A stretch of 64,000 bases of DNA. Source: Unio delphinus (lineage: Eukaryota; Mollusca; Bivalvia; Unionida; Unionidae). The notes under the pieces were generated by a model, which searched no databases, had not been told where the DNA came from, and saw only the letters and a program-made list of their open reading frames with translations. Each line of letters starts with the position of its first letter. Position 1 is the first letter of the stretch. The stretch spans positions 2,103,501 to 2,167,500 of the forward strand of contig JAQISU010000070.1 of NCBI GenBank assembly GCA_029339505.1. The letters are read 5' to 3'. The translations under genes and the position numbers were made by a program. This document shows positions 13,779 through 22,345 of the stretch, piece by piece.

Positions 13779-13996
13779 CTTCTGATGAGAACAGGTGAAG
13801 CGAATGCCGTGTACTGCGGTTATTTATAGGGGAAGAGCGGATTGAAACGGATTGAGTGTATCCACCAATCCAAACGTGCGCTACAAAAGTCAGACACAGC
13901 CATCCAATCGGAAGAGAGCAGTCTGTGACGTCACCTTTTCTATATAGAGGTACTAGTGCCTGTGCGCAGTCAATCGATTCAAGAGAGTTGTCAATC
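13779..13996. promoter_or_regulatory. Divergent promoter between the two left-end accessory genes
   Basis: A minus-strand TATAAATA lies at 13821-13828 and a plus-strand TATATAGAG at 13941-13949, each 45-55 bp from its ATG. Between them lie two CCAAT boxes (13865-13869 and 13904-13908) and a palindromic TGACGTCA (CRE-like) at 13926-13933. Shared divergent promoters with CCAAT boxes are also typical of paired histone genes. Confidence 0.7.
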
Positions 13997-14635
13997 ATGG
14001 CGGACCCTAAGAAGACAATGAATTGGAGTGAGACAGGAGTAGAGACAGCAAGTCATGGACCAACAGTGACTACTAAAGCCATGACAAATCTACATCCAGA
14101 AGAAGTTGATTTTAACTGGGATATTGTGGATTTTTTAACATCGCAAGAATTTATTCCGGAACCTTCGTTGCCTTCTGTATCTTCTTATGGACACGTCGAT
14201 GATTTTAAGCAGAGACAAAAAGAAGCATTGGAGCGATTTTTACAACAACAGAAAGTAGAAGAACAAGCTTTTCTTATGCAACAGCAGGAAGAAGAAGAAG
14301 CAAGAAGAAAACACCAGGAAGAAACAGTAGCAGCAACGGAGAAGAATGAAGACCAAGGACAGAAAGAAAATAGTGAAAATCAAACGGTTACGACGGTACT
14401 TTTAGATATTTTAGCTGAGTTAAAGAGTCTGAAACAAATGTATCAGACTTCTTTATCACGACCGAAGAGAAAAAGACCTTCTCGAGCGAAACAACCCGAT
14501 CTCTCTGTGACTACGTCTACCTTACCACCGTTAGTGATTTCTACCAAATCATTGACAGGAACCACCAGTCCCGAAGTAGGCCTTGGCCGTGGCAAAGGCT
14601 TAAGACAGCTCAAGAGGATTTCATCCCGTTTCTGA
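13997..14635 (+). CDS. Gln/Glu-rich coiled-coil Polinton accessory protein (212 aa)
   Basis: I chose the ATG at 13997 (MADPKKT) because the frame upstream of it has no ATG and contains the TATA box. Residues about 70-125 form a Gln/Glu-rich predicted coiled coil (FLQQQKVEEQ, QQQEEEEARR). A second helical segment (LLDILAELKSLKQMYQ) follows at about 138-153, then a basic RPKRKRPSRAKQ patch that looks like a nuclear localisation signal. I do not recognise a family. The architecture resembles that of the 30830 and 31685 proteins at the other end. It ends in a histone-type hairpin instead of AATAAA. Confidence 0.8.
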   Translation: MADPKKTMNWSETGVETASHGPTVTTKAMTNLHPEEVDFNWDIVDFLTSQEFIPEPSLPSVSSYGHVDDFKQRQKEALERFLQQQKVEEQAFLMQQQEEEEARRKHQEETVAATEKNEDQGQKENSENQTVTTVLLDILAELKSLKQMYQTSLSRPKRKRPSRAKQPDLSVTTSTLPPLVISTKSLTGTTSPEVGLGRGKGLRQLKRISSRF

Positions 14636-14668
14636 GTTTGTTTTGTTTTAAATACACAAAACACCAAC

Positions 14669-14684
14669 GGTCCTTTTCAGGACC
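14669..14684 (+). terminator. Histone-type 3' stem-loop for the 13997 gene
   Basis: GGTCCTTTTCAGGACC begins 34 nt after the stop. The stem has T-A at pair 3 where the TIR hairpins have C-G, a compensatory change. It is followed by ACTCC and the purine block TTCGAAAAGAAATAC; the adjoining TACTATGTCAATTGCC is also present downstream of the hairpin at 32201. Confidence 0.82.
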
Positions 14685-14945
14685 ACTCCAATTATTTCGA
14701 AAAGAAATACTATGTCAATTGCCTATTTCAATGAAAACTCAAAAGTCCTTTATGTTTTTAAAAACCCATGATGTACGTGTGAGTGAATGAATGTGTGAGT
14801 GTAGGTAATTATACTATCAAATCAAAACCAAGAGACACTTACGTTTTTTCTCTTTAGTTTATTCTAGTACAAACGTCACAATTCAATATCACAACATAAC
14901 ATAACACAAGACCACTTTAAAAAAGTTCATAGGTTTTCTTCTGTT

Positions 14946-15416
14946 TCACTCTTTCTGTTTTTTCATTTTCTTTACTGTCACAGCTTTTTTTTCTTCCTCT
15001 TCACTTTCGTTTCGTCTTCTTTTCTTGTTTTTGTGAACGTGACGGGGTTCTTCCTTGGAGGAGGGTACCTCTTTCTCCTCCTGTTCAGAATTTCTTTCCT
15101 CCTCCTCCTCCTCTTCCTCCGCCTCCTCCTCCTCCTCCTGCTCCTGTTGTTTCTTAGGGCAGTTTGGAGACCAATGTCCTTTCTCTTTACAATAATAACA
15201 GGTATCTTGACTTTTGTCTCTATTGTAGCCTTTTTTATTTTTGTTACGATCTGAACATTCTGTAGCCCAATGTCCTTTCTTCTTACAGATATAGCAAGTA
15301 TCTTGACTTTTATCTCGATAGGAGGGAGAGTAGGCTGTCGGCTGGTCTGACGAAAACTTTCGTATGACCCCACGTAAAGCTCTAATGAGAAGTTCCACTT
15401 GTGTAGGTTCTTCCAT
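14946..15416 (-). CDS. CCHC zinc-knuckle protein with acidic/basic tail (156 aa)
   Basis: The start is the ATG at 15416 (MEEPTQ); the four codons before it begin with TTG. Two retroviral-type zinc knuckles CX2CX4HX4C are present (C41, C44, H49, C54 and C73, C76, H81, C86). A long Glu-rich run and a Lys-rich C-terminus follow. Such knuckles bind single-stranded RNA or DNA, so a nucleic-acid-binding role is likely. It is divergent from PolB and shares its upstream region. A TATATATATAAAG sits about 55 bp upstream, and downstream is an ordinary AATAAA (minus strand, 14858-14863), unlike the accessory genes. Confidence 0.85.
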   Translation of the reverse strand: MEEPTQVELLIRALRGVIRKFSSDQPTAYSPSYRDKSQDTCYICKKKGHWATECSDRNKNKKGYNRDKSQDTCYYCKEKGHWSPNCPKKQQEQEEEEEAEEEEEEEERNSEQEEKEVPSSKEEPRHVHKNKKRRRNESEEEEKKAVTVKKMKKQKE

Positions 15417-15553
15417 CGTTCTGGTCAATGTGAGAGTGAAAGGAATACTGAACCGTTAGACACTAACCCTTTATATATATATGCACGGATCGAACATGAA
15501 TATATAGGGGTTATGGTCTTTAAAAGGTAGTCATTTGACTTTTTGCAGACAAG
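15417..15553. promoter_or_regulatory. Divergent promoter, zinc-knuckle gene and PolB
   Basis: An alternating TATATATATA tract at about 15471-15482 serves as TATA box for the minus-strand gene. ATATATAGGG at about 15500 and TTTAAAAGG at about 15519 are candidates for PolB. Confidence 0.55.
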
Positions 15554-18500
15554 ATGAAAAGGCCACATCATGCTGTGGAGAAAGGAAAAGATAGTAAGAG
15601 ACAGAAACGTAATGTATCGCCTAGCACAGTAGCTGAAGTCTTGGCTCAAATTCATGCCAGTGATTTTGAAGATGACATGAGTGAGCCCGAATCCACACCC
15701 AGACAATCCACGTCCAAGCAAAGTGCACCACCCTTAGTAAACCCTGAAAATTACTATCACATTCGAGAGACAGAAAAGCGTTCCTCTCGAAAATTTAGAA
15801 CAACGGCTTACACGTATGCCGTAAAGTTTAAAGATTTCAAGGCCAATGTACCTTTGGAGAATACAGAAGGGTTCATTACTGAGGTGTGGGATTCTGTGTT
15901 AACTGCACTGAAACAGCAATGTCAAGCCAAAGAAGACGATCGCTTGAGACTTTCTATTCATCACGATAATTTGAAGTCTCCCGTTTGGATCGAGTTTACT
16001 AGCCCATCAGAATTAACACCTTCCAAAGTCATCGACAAAATTCAACATGTGCAACAATCCAACGACAAGTTTCACATTGACGATGGAAAAGCCACACTGT
16101 TTATGACCCACGTGTCTCTTCCCCAGGGGACAGGACGCAAAAAAGTATTATTGCTCGACAACCTTCGCAACACCAAACTAAGCCTCGTCCGAATTAACAA
16201 TCCTCAAGACCAGATGTGTTTAGCCCGTGCTGTCGTCGTGGGACGAACGTATGCCAACAAGAACGACACGGCAGAATGGAAAAGAGCCTGGAAAACTATT
16301 CAACAATCGGACCGAGCCAAACAAAGAAGTGAAGCAGAACTCCTGTTTCAGCAAGCGGGGATATCCAAAGACACTCCTTGTGGCATTCCAGAAATGCAAA
16401 AGTTGCAAGACGTCTTGGCTCCACGTTACACCTTGAAAGTACACCCTCAAGAAGTGCGTGGACCTCTTTTGTTTCGAGGCCACGATTTCAAAGACCGAAA
16501 ATACATTCACGTCTATCATCACGATGGTCATTTTGATACCATTACCAGTATCACTGGATTCCTGGGATACAGTTACTACTGTGAAAAATGTGACTATGGT
16601 TATAACAATCGAGAACAACACAAGCATTGTGGATCAAAATGTGAGGGATGTTTGGCCTCACAACCTTGTCTGGACCAAGGACAAGAAAGAGTTCATTGTC
16701 CTGTGTGTCAGCGCACTTTTGTCAGTCCTACCTGTTACCAACAACATTTGAAGATGCAAGGTTCACAGCAGAAAAGTGCTTGTCAACTGCTGAGATTGTG
16801 CCCTACTTGTGGACAAGGCATACGTACTAGTAATGCCAAGTTTCACGTTTGTCGAGGGAAGAAACGATGTCACATTTGTCGCCAAATCGTGGACTTGGAG
16901 CACGAATGCTTCATTCAAAAATATCAACCCCAACCAAAAGATACCCAGAAGAAAGGGAATTTTATCTTTTTTGATTTCGAATGCATGCAAGAAACTGGTA
17001 TTCACATTCCTAATTTCTGCGTAGCTCACCGTGCGTGTGAGCAGTGCATCCAAGAACCTATCTTTAGTCATTGCCCTTACTGCAGCAAGATTCCTGGAGG
17101 ACGTGAAAAAATCTTTCGAGGGTCAAACACGCTAGCCGATTTTGCCCAATGGATCCTAAACCCCATCGACGAAACGTGGAGTCCAGAAGACATCGAACGT
17201 TACGGCAATTGTCATTGCCATGCCACGGTCATGGCTCACAATTTCTCGGGATACGATGGGCAATTTCTGCTTAGATACTATGCGGAACAAAGTACCGAAC
17301 GGCCTCAAGTGACTTTGAACGGAGTCAAAATCATTTCTATGCAAGTAGGACAAGTACAGTTTAAAGATTCGATGTGTTACTTGGCCATGCCATTAAGTCG
17401 CATGCCTAAAACGTTTGGAATGACAGAAATGGCTAAAGGTTATTTTCCACACTTTTTTAATACCGAAGCCAATCAACATACCGTTCTACCCCATTTGCCT
17501 GAGGCTGACGACTACGACCCCGACAACATGCGCACCGAACAACGAGAAGCTTTCTATGCTTGGTACCAGACTCACGCCTCGGACCCCTTTGACTTTCAAG
17601 AAGAAATGTTAAAGTACTGTCGATCTGACGTGGACATTTTACGACGCTGTTGTGGAAAATTTCGAGAATTGTTCATGGAATACGGAGGGATCGATCCTTT
17701 GAAAGAAGCTTGTACCATTGCCAAAGCATGTTCTTTAGTGTACCGAAAACGCTTTATGCCTGAAAATACTCTAGCGGTCATCAGTCCTCAAACGACAAAT
17801 TTTGTCAAACGTCAATACTCGGTCAAAGCCCTACGCTGGCTCCATTACTTGTGCGACAAGGAAGACAAATGGATCCAACACGCTCGCAACGGAGGAGGCG
17901 AAAAGACCATCGGAACGTATTCGGTAGATGGTTGGGACTTAGAAAACCCTCAGATTGTGTACGAGTTTAACGGATGTTTATTTCACGGATGTCCCCTATG
18001 CTACCCTCAACGAGACACCAAAAATCAGTTTTTACAACGAACCATGGAAGACTTGTACCAGACTACGTGTCAGCGACGTTTGAAGTTAGAACAGCAAGGA
18101 TACCAGGTGGTGGAAATGTGGGAACACGAGTACGATCAGCGTTTGAAAACCGATCCCGAGTTTAAACGCATCGTAGAAAGTTACAAGTGGGTGGACCCCC
18201 TGAACCCTCGGGATAGTTTGTACGGAGGACGAACGAATGCTACCTGTTTACTGTACCAAGCGGACGAGGAGAAGGGAGAAGAAATCAAATACTTGGACGT
18301 GTGTTCGTTGTATCCGTACGTCTGCAAATATTGTCACTTTCCCGTAGGGCATCCAGAATTGATGACAGAACACATTGATTTGGACCACATTCGACAGTAC
18401 GAAGGATTGATCAAGTGTAAAGTCTTACCACCCACAGACTTGTACCATCCCGTTTTACCTCACCATTGCCAAGGAAAACTGATGTTTCCTTTGTGTCGCA

Positions 18501-19624
18501 CATGTGCCGAAACGTGCAACCAAGACCAACCTTGTCATCACACTCAGGAAGAACGTGCCTTGACAGGAACGTGGGTGAGCGTGGAATTGTTTAAAGCTCT
18601 GGACCTGGGATATCAACTGTTAGAAGTGTACGAAATTTACCACTTTCCCAAAACACAACAATACTGCAAGGGCGACGAGAGACAGAAAGGTATTTTTGCA
18701 GACTACGTGGATACCTTTTTAAAACTAAAACAAGAAGCTAGTGGCTATCCTTCCTGGTGTCACACTCCCGAAGACCAAAAGATATTCAAAGAAAAATATC
18801 GGGAGCAGGAAGGTATCACTTTAGACCACATCGAGAAAAACGAAGGAAGGCGGTCGTTTGCCAAAGTGATGCTCAATTGTTTGTGGGGTAAAATGGCACA
18901 ACGTCCGTCTTTACCCAAGACGGAGTATTTGTCCGAACCGTCTCGCTACTTCCAGATGATTCACGACCCAACCAAAGTCATCAAACACGTGGACGTCATT
19001 CGTGAGGACTTGATCTTAGTCAATTACGAAGAAGAACTAGACTTTGTAGAAGCCGACAAATTTGGAAATGTCATCATTGCGGCTTACGTGACAGCCCACG
19101 CTCGCTTAAAATTGTACGAAGTGTTAGAACTGTTAGGAGATCGCGTGTTGTATTTTGACACAGACAGTTGCATCTACATTCACCGACCGAACCAGTGTAA
19201 CCCTGTCATCGAAGGAGACCGTTTAGGAGCCTGGACCGATGAACATCCCGACGACAAGATTCTAAGTTTTGCAAGTGGCGGTCCTAAAAATTACGGCTAC
19301 GAATACCGAGACCCCCAAGGAAAAATGCACACCGAATGTAAAGTGAAAGGATTGACTCTTAATTATCGCACCAGTCAAGTGGTGAACTTTGACGTACTAC
19401 AAGATGCCTTGCAGTCGGGACAGGATGAAACGTTTCAAGTGACTACCCACGAACCGCACAAGATTGTCCGTTTACCCACACACCAAATTGTTAGCCGACC
19501 TTTGGAAAAAGTCTATCAAATCGTGTACCAAAAGAGAGTACGACTTCCCAATCACTTCACTCTACCGTACGGTCACGTCAAAATTGGGCAGCATATAAAA
19601 AGGAACATCGTCCACGATCAATAG
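15554..19624 (+). CDS. PolB: Protein-primed family B DNA polymerase (1356 aa)
   Basis: It replicates the Polinton from its ends. The N-terminus is basic and disordered. A segment near residue 222 (MCLARAVVVG) and a Cys/His-rich region (about 343-450, many CxxC pairs) precede the 3'-5' exonuclease motifs: FFDFEC near 472, HNFSGYDGQF near 560 and YCRSDVDIL near 687. Polymerase motifs follow: A, DVCSLYPY near 914; B, KVMLNCLWGK near 1104; C, the DTDS catalytic pair near 1201. The order and the long insertions fit the protein-primed clade of Polintons and related viruses. The frame is intact, so the enzyme is probably active. The TATA box of the next gene lies inside its last codons. Confidence 0.97.
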   Translation: MKRPHHAVEKGKDSKRQKRNVSPSTVAEVLAQIHASDFEDDMSEPESTPRQSTSKQSAPPLVNPENYYHIRETEKRSSRKFRTTAYTYAVKFKDFKANVPLENTEGFITEVWDSVLTALKQQCQAKEDDRLRLSIHHDNLKSPVWIEFTSPSELTPSKVIDKIQHVQQSNDKFHIDDGKATLFMTHVSLPQGTGRKKVLLLDNLRNTKLSLVRINNPQDQMCLARAVVVGRTYANKNDTAEWKRAWKTIQQSDRAKQRSEAELLFQQAGISKDTPCGIPEMQKLQDVLAPRYTLKVHPQEVRGPLLFRGHDFKDRKYIHVYHHDGHFDTITSITGFLGYSYYCEKCDYGYNNREQHKHCGSKCEGCLASQPCLDQGQERVHCPVCQRTFVSPTCYQQHLKMQGSQQKSACQLLRLCPTCGQGIRTSNAKFHVCRGKKRCHICRQIVDLEHECFIQKYQPQPKDTQKKGNFIFFDFECMQETGIHIPNFCVAHRACEQCIQEPIFSHCPYCSKIPGGREKIFRGSNTLADFAQWILNPIDETWSPEDIERYGNCHCHATVMAHNFSGYDGQFLLRYYAEQSTERPQVTLNGVKIISMQVGQVQFKDSMCYLAMPLSRMPKTFGMTEMAKGYFPHFFNTEANQHTVLPHLPEADDYDPDNMRTEQREAFYAWYQTHASDPFDFQEEMLKYCRSDVDILRRCCGKFRELFMEYGGIDPLKEACTIAKACSLVYRKRFMPENTLAVISPQTTNFVKRQYSVKALRWLHYLCDKEDKWIQHARNGGGEKTIGTYSVDGWDLENPQIVYEFNGCLFHGCPLCYPQRDTKNQFLQRTMEDLYQTTCQRRLKLEQQGYQVVEMWEHEYDQRLKTDPEFKRIVESYKWVDPLNPRDSLYGGRTNATCLLYQADEEKGEEIKYLDVCSLYPYVCKYCHFPVGHPELMTEHIDLDHIRQYEGLIKCKVLPPTDLYHPVLPHHCQGKLMFPLCRTCAETCNQDQPCHHTQEERALTGTWVSVELFKALDLGYQLLEVYEIYHFPKTQQYCKGDERQKGIFADYVDTFLKLKQEASGYPSWCHTPEDQKIFKEKYREQEGITLDHIEKNEGRRSFAKVMLNCLWGKMAQRPSLPKTEYLSEPSRYFQMIHDPTKVIKHVDVIREDLILVNYEEELDFVEADKFGNVIIAAYVTAHARLKLYEVLELLGDRVLYFDTDSCIYIHRPNQCNPVIEGDRLGAWTDEHPDDKILSFASGGPKNYGYEYRDPQGKMHTECKVKGLTLNYRTSQVVNFDVLQDALQSGQDETFQVTTHEPHKIVRLPTHQIVSRPLEKVYQIVYQKRVRLPNHFTLPYGHVKIGQHIKRNIVHDQ
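19594..19601 (+). promoter_or_regulatory. TATA box of the BIR gene, inside the PolB 3' end
   Basis: TATAAAAA lies 66 bp before the ATG at 19660 and overlaps PolB codons. Several other core genes have the same TATAAAA(A/G) 45-70 bp before their ATG. Confidence 0.65.
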
Positions 19625-19659
19625 TTCATTTATCACTCCAACGACCCAGCGAAAAGAAG

Positions 19660-20208
19660 ATGAATCCATTTAAACAGACATCATTCAAATTTGGGAATTC
19701 TCAAGTGGAGTGCGATGCTAAACCTTGCGATTGTAGTGATGCCAGGCTCTGTGACGTTAGCGATTCAGCAGGATATCGTAGGAACTTTGCTATGACTACT
19801 ACCCCTATATCTACCCTGGAAAGTGATGCTGTGCGTGTCAAACCTGAGGGATGCGAAAGCGGTGCGTCACGTTATCGTGGACTCCTAGGAATTTCACCGT
19901 ACCTGCATCGAACAGAAGTGAGGAGAGTCGAATATTCGTTCCCGACCAGTTTGCCTGAATACTGCCACTTTAAAAGTCGATTTCAAACCTTCAAAGATAA
20001 ATGGCCAAAATATCTGCCTGGACCAACTCCTGAAGAATTAGCCAGAGCTGGATTTTTCTACTTGGGCGAAGGAGATAAAGTCAAGTGTTTCAGTTGTGGT
20101 GTATCCATTTACGAGTGGGAACATAAAGATTCCGCTTACCTGGAACATGCTCGATGGTCTCCGAATTGTCAATACCTACCTTTAGTGGGACCTAGTGATT
20201 GGAAGTGA
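19660..20208 (+). CDS. Single-BIR-domain (IAP-like) protein (182 aa)
   Basis: Residues about 102-172 form a baculovirus IAP repeat. Zinc ligands C143, C146, H163 and C170 give the CX2CX16HX6C pattern, with typical ELARAGFFYLGEGD and EHARWSPNC segments. No RING follows. The N-terminal 100 residues are Cys-containing but match nothing I know. BIR proteins of viruses and hosts bind caspases or IAP antagonists, so a role in keeping the host cell alive is the obvious inference. Capture from a host gene is likely. It is transcribed with or just ahead of the 20221 gene, 12 nt away. Confidence 0.88.
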   Translation: MNPFKQTSFKFGNSQVECDAKPCDCSDARLCDVSDSAGYRRNFAMTTTPISTLESDAVRVKPEGCESGASRYRGLLGISPYLHRTEVRRVEYSFPTSLPEYCHFKSRFQTFKDKWPKYLPGPTPEELARAGFFYLGEGDKVKCFSCGVSIYEWEHKDSAYLEHARWSPNCQYLPLVGPSDWK

Positions 20209-20220
20209 CACTACTACTCC

Positions 20221-20604
20221 ATGTCGTGTAACACGCCTAGACCAGTATATAATATAAAACATTATATTCAAGGATTACCCTACGAATTGCAAGAGAAGAT
20301 CTACAAGGACGTTTGGCAAGGCCTTGCTAAAGAAAAATCGCAATGGGTGACTGTAGAACTTTTGTGTCGTGAAATTCACAAGAGGAAAGTGACAAAAATT
20401 AACCGACGTGTTAGATTTCTCTGGATCAAGGGTATTTTTTTGCTCTGTTACCAATTTACTACGTTTACCTCTGAAGATGCTTTGATCCTTCTTAACCGTT
20501 ACCCTGAATGGCAGTGGGACGAAATTACACGTTATATTAATCACTTTCGCTTTTTGAGCAAATTTAATTCTGTGTTTAATTCTGGGTTGAATCTACACTT
20601 GTAA
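20221..20604 (+). CDS. Polinton protein of unknown function (127 aa)
   Basis: The only Met is the first codon, 12 nt after the BIR stop, so the start is firm if the frame is used. The N-terminal LPYELQEKIYKDVW resembles the opening helix of an F-box, but the rest of that fold is not evident. The remainder is basic and aromatic-rich. Function unknown. Confidence 0.65.
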   Translation: MSCNTPRPVYNIKHYIQGLPYELQEKIYKDVWQGLAKEKSQWVTVELLCREIHKRKVTKINRRVRFLWIKGIFLLCYQFTTFTSEDALILLNRYPEWQWDEITRYINHFRFLSKFNSVFNSGLNLHL

Positions 20605-20638
20605 TCTTCGACCTAAAGAAGTATAAAAGAGAACGACC

Positions 20639-20857
20639 ATGCCACAACCTTTATCATTGGTGATCCAACAGATTCCGTGGAAGGATATCAATGAGAAGAT
20701 TCACACGGTGAAAGATTACGAACACTTATTGCAAGAACTATACCCTATGAATTGGGGTCGACGTGTCGTGTGTGTTTTAGTGACTTGCTTTCTGGGATTT
20801 CGTTTACCTGCCGATTCCTTGTGGACACTTTACGAACACTACCTATCAAAAAAATAA
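20639..20857 (+). CDS. Small Polinton protein (72 aa), unknown
   Basis: The ATG lies only 17 bp after the first T of a TATAAAAG (20622-20629), closer than a normal TATA-to-start distance, so it may have a very short leader or be read from an upstream promoter. It has a hydrophobic stretch RRVVCVLVTCFLGFRL near residues 41-56. No family recognised. The next gene starts 6 nt after its stop. Confidence 0.55.
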   Translation: MPQPLSLVIQQIPWKDINEKIHTVKDYEHLLQELYPMNWGRRVVCVLVTCFLGFRLPADSLWTLYEHYLSKK

Positions 20858-20863
20858 GACAGT

Positions 20864-21112
20864 ATGGTGGTTCCTTTAAATGTCCACGAGAGACTTATTC
20901 TGTTCAAAGCCTTACGCTTTCATCTGGATACATCTAGACCTTTCCAAGAAAAAAAGATTCGTCAACTTTTACGTACGGAAGCAGTGTACGAAGATGTGTG
21001 TGTAGCTTGTGATTTACACCCTCATTGGACAGATGTACGTGACTGGAAAAGTTGGGATTTTGAGGCTTGGACAAACGAAGTATCCCATTATGCCCAAGCG
21101 TTGTGTTCCTAA
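20864..21112 (+). CDS. Small Polinton protein (82 aa), unknown
   Basis: ATG six nt after the preceding stop. It contains a CVAC pair and a Trp-rich C-terminal half (WTDVRDWKSWDFEAW). No family recognised. Tight packing with both neighbours and a complete frame support it as a real gene. Confidence 0.55.
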   Translation: MVVPLNVHERLILFKALRFHLDTSRPFQEKKIRQLLRTEAVYEDVCVACDLHPHWTDVRDWKSWDFEAWTNEVSHYAQALCS

Positions 21113-21113
21113 A

Positions 21114-21452
21114 ATGTATCGTCGTGTGAAAAAAGTCACTTTTAATCCTGTGTTAGTAACAGTACCAGAAGAAGAAAAAGAAAAAGAATCTATGGCCCAA
21201 GACAATCCTTCTGTTCAAGACAGAACTGTCATGGACATTTCCCCACAAAGACCCTTTCGAGAAGACACCTATGTGACTGTACCCCCTGTAGAGGAGACTA
21301 TAAGAACATTACATACTACCTCTAGGACACCTTCGTTACCCAAACCACGTTGTACAGTGACTTGTTTATATTCCACTTTGATCGTTTGCCTAGGTATTTT
21401 ATTCCTGTATTTATCCATTTGGCTTTTATGTTTTCGTGTTGTTCAAATTTAA
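21114..21452 (+). CDS. Single-pass, tail-anchored membrane protein (112 aa)
   Basis: I chose ATG 21114, two nt after the previous stop; an in-frame ATG at 21090 would overlap the previous gene. A polar N-terminus precedes a hydrophobic segment at residues about 83-107 (CLYSTLIVCLGILFLYLSIWLLCF) close to the C-terminus, which suggests a tail-anchored membrane protein. An AATAAA follows at 21464-21469. Function unknown. Confidence 0.65.
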   Translation: MYRRVKKVTFNPVLVTVPEEEKEKESMAQDNPSVQDRTVMDISPQRPFREDTYVTVPPVEETIRTLHTTSRTPSLPKPRCTVTCLYSTLIVCLGILFLYLSIWLLCFRVVQI

Positions 21453-21485
21453 ACATGCATTCAAATAAACGTGTCTTGAAAAAAG

Positions 21486-21493
21486 TATAAAAA
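21486..21493 (+). promoter_or_regulatory. TATA box of the packaging ATPase gene
   Basis: TATAAAAA, 59 bp before the ATG at 21545. Confidence 0.7.
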
Positions 21494-21544
21494 CCTCTTG
21501 TCTTGTCTGTTTTTGTGTCAATACTGTCATACCACTACACGACT

Positions 21545-22276
21545 ATGGCTTACTCTACTCTTTCTACTACTCCTTCCTCCTCCACATTCAAAGTCATTGA
21601 CGAACACTTAGATCAGGCTAGTTGGAAAGCCTTGTATCTTCGTCATCCTTTTAACATGTTAATTGCTGGACCGAGCGGTTCAGGCAAAACCGAATTTGTC
21701 AAACGTTTGATCGAACATAAACATCATTTGATCGATCGTCCACCTCAACGCATCGTGTGGTGTTACAAAGAGTGGCAATCGGCATACAGCCTCTTGCAAG
21801 AAAGTCAAGGTGATTCCATTGTGTTTGTAGCAGGCATTCCTAAAGAAGACGAGGGGATCGTGTCTGACCCTAGTCAAACTCATTGGGTTATTTTTGACGA
21901 CATGTTAGGAGAAGACGAAGAAGAAATTAAACTATGGTTTACGCGTAAAGGGCATCATCGTAATGCCAGTGTCATTTACATTACACAAAATTTATTTCAA
22001 CAAAGTAAAGCCCATCGTACCATTAGTCTTAATGCTCATTACGTGGTCTTGTTTAAAAGTCCTCGAGATAAATCACAAGTGCAAGTTTTAGCCAAACAGT
22101 TAGGAACACCTTGGCTAACTCATGCGTACGATGATGCCACTCAAATGCCACACGCCTATTTACTCGTGGATTTAAAACCCACTACTCCTGATTATTTGCG
22201 ATTTCGTACCGATTTGTTTCACGACTGGTGTCAAGACGGAGGACCTGTCGTGTACACGTCCTCCTCGTCGACATAA
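21545..22276 (+). CDS. ATP: A32/FtsK-type genome-packaging ATPase (243 aa)
   Basis: The start is the ATG at 21545 (MAYSTLS), downstream of the TATA box. Walker A is GPSGSGKT at 42-49 and Walker B is VIFDDM near 115-120, with a polar sensor region after it (SVIYITQNLF). This is the HerA/FtsK-superfamily packaging ATPase common to Polintons, virophages and poxvirus A32. It would pump the element DNA into a capsid. Frame intact. Confidence 0.95.
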   Translation: MAYSTLSTTPSSSTFKVIDEHLDQASWKALYLRHPFNMLIAGPSGSGKTEFVKRLIEHKHHLIDRPPQRIVWCYKEWQSAYSLLQESQGDSIVFVAGIPKEDEGIVSDPSQTHWVIFDDMLGEDEEEIKLWFTRKGHHRNASVIYITQNLFQQSKAHRTISLNAHYVVLFKSPRDKSQVQVLAKQLGTPWLTHAYDDATQMPHAYLLVDLKPTTPDYLRFRTDLFHDWCQDGGPVVYTSSSST

Positions 22277-22299
22277 CACTATGAAGCACTAAAAAAATC

Positions 22300-22307
22300 T
22301 ATAAAAA
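22300..22307 (+). promoter_or_regulatory. TATA box of the 22346 gene
   Basis: TATAAAAA, 46 bp before the ATG at 22346. Confidence 0.7.
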
Positions 22308-22345
22308 CCTTGGGTTACTTTGACCTGGTCTCATACATCGTCAAC

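Noticed and set aside
13768..13998. Minus-strand 76-codon frame opposite the 13997 start
   Set aside because: It lies across the divergent promoter (TATA, CCAAT boxes) and has no 3' signal of its own.
16220..18165. Several 60-135 codon frames in other phases of the PolB gene
   Set aside because: Shadows of a clearly coding plus-strand frame.
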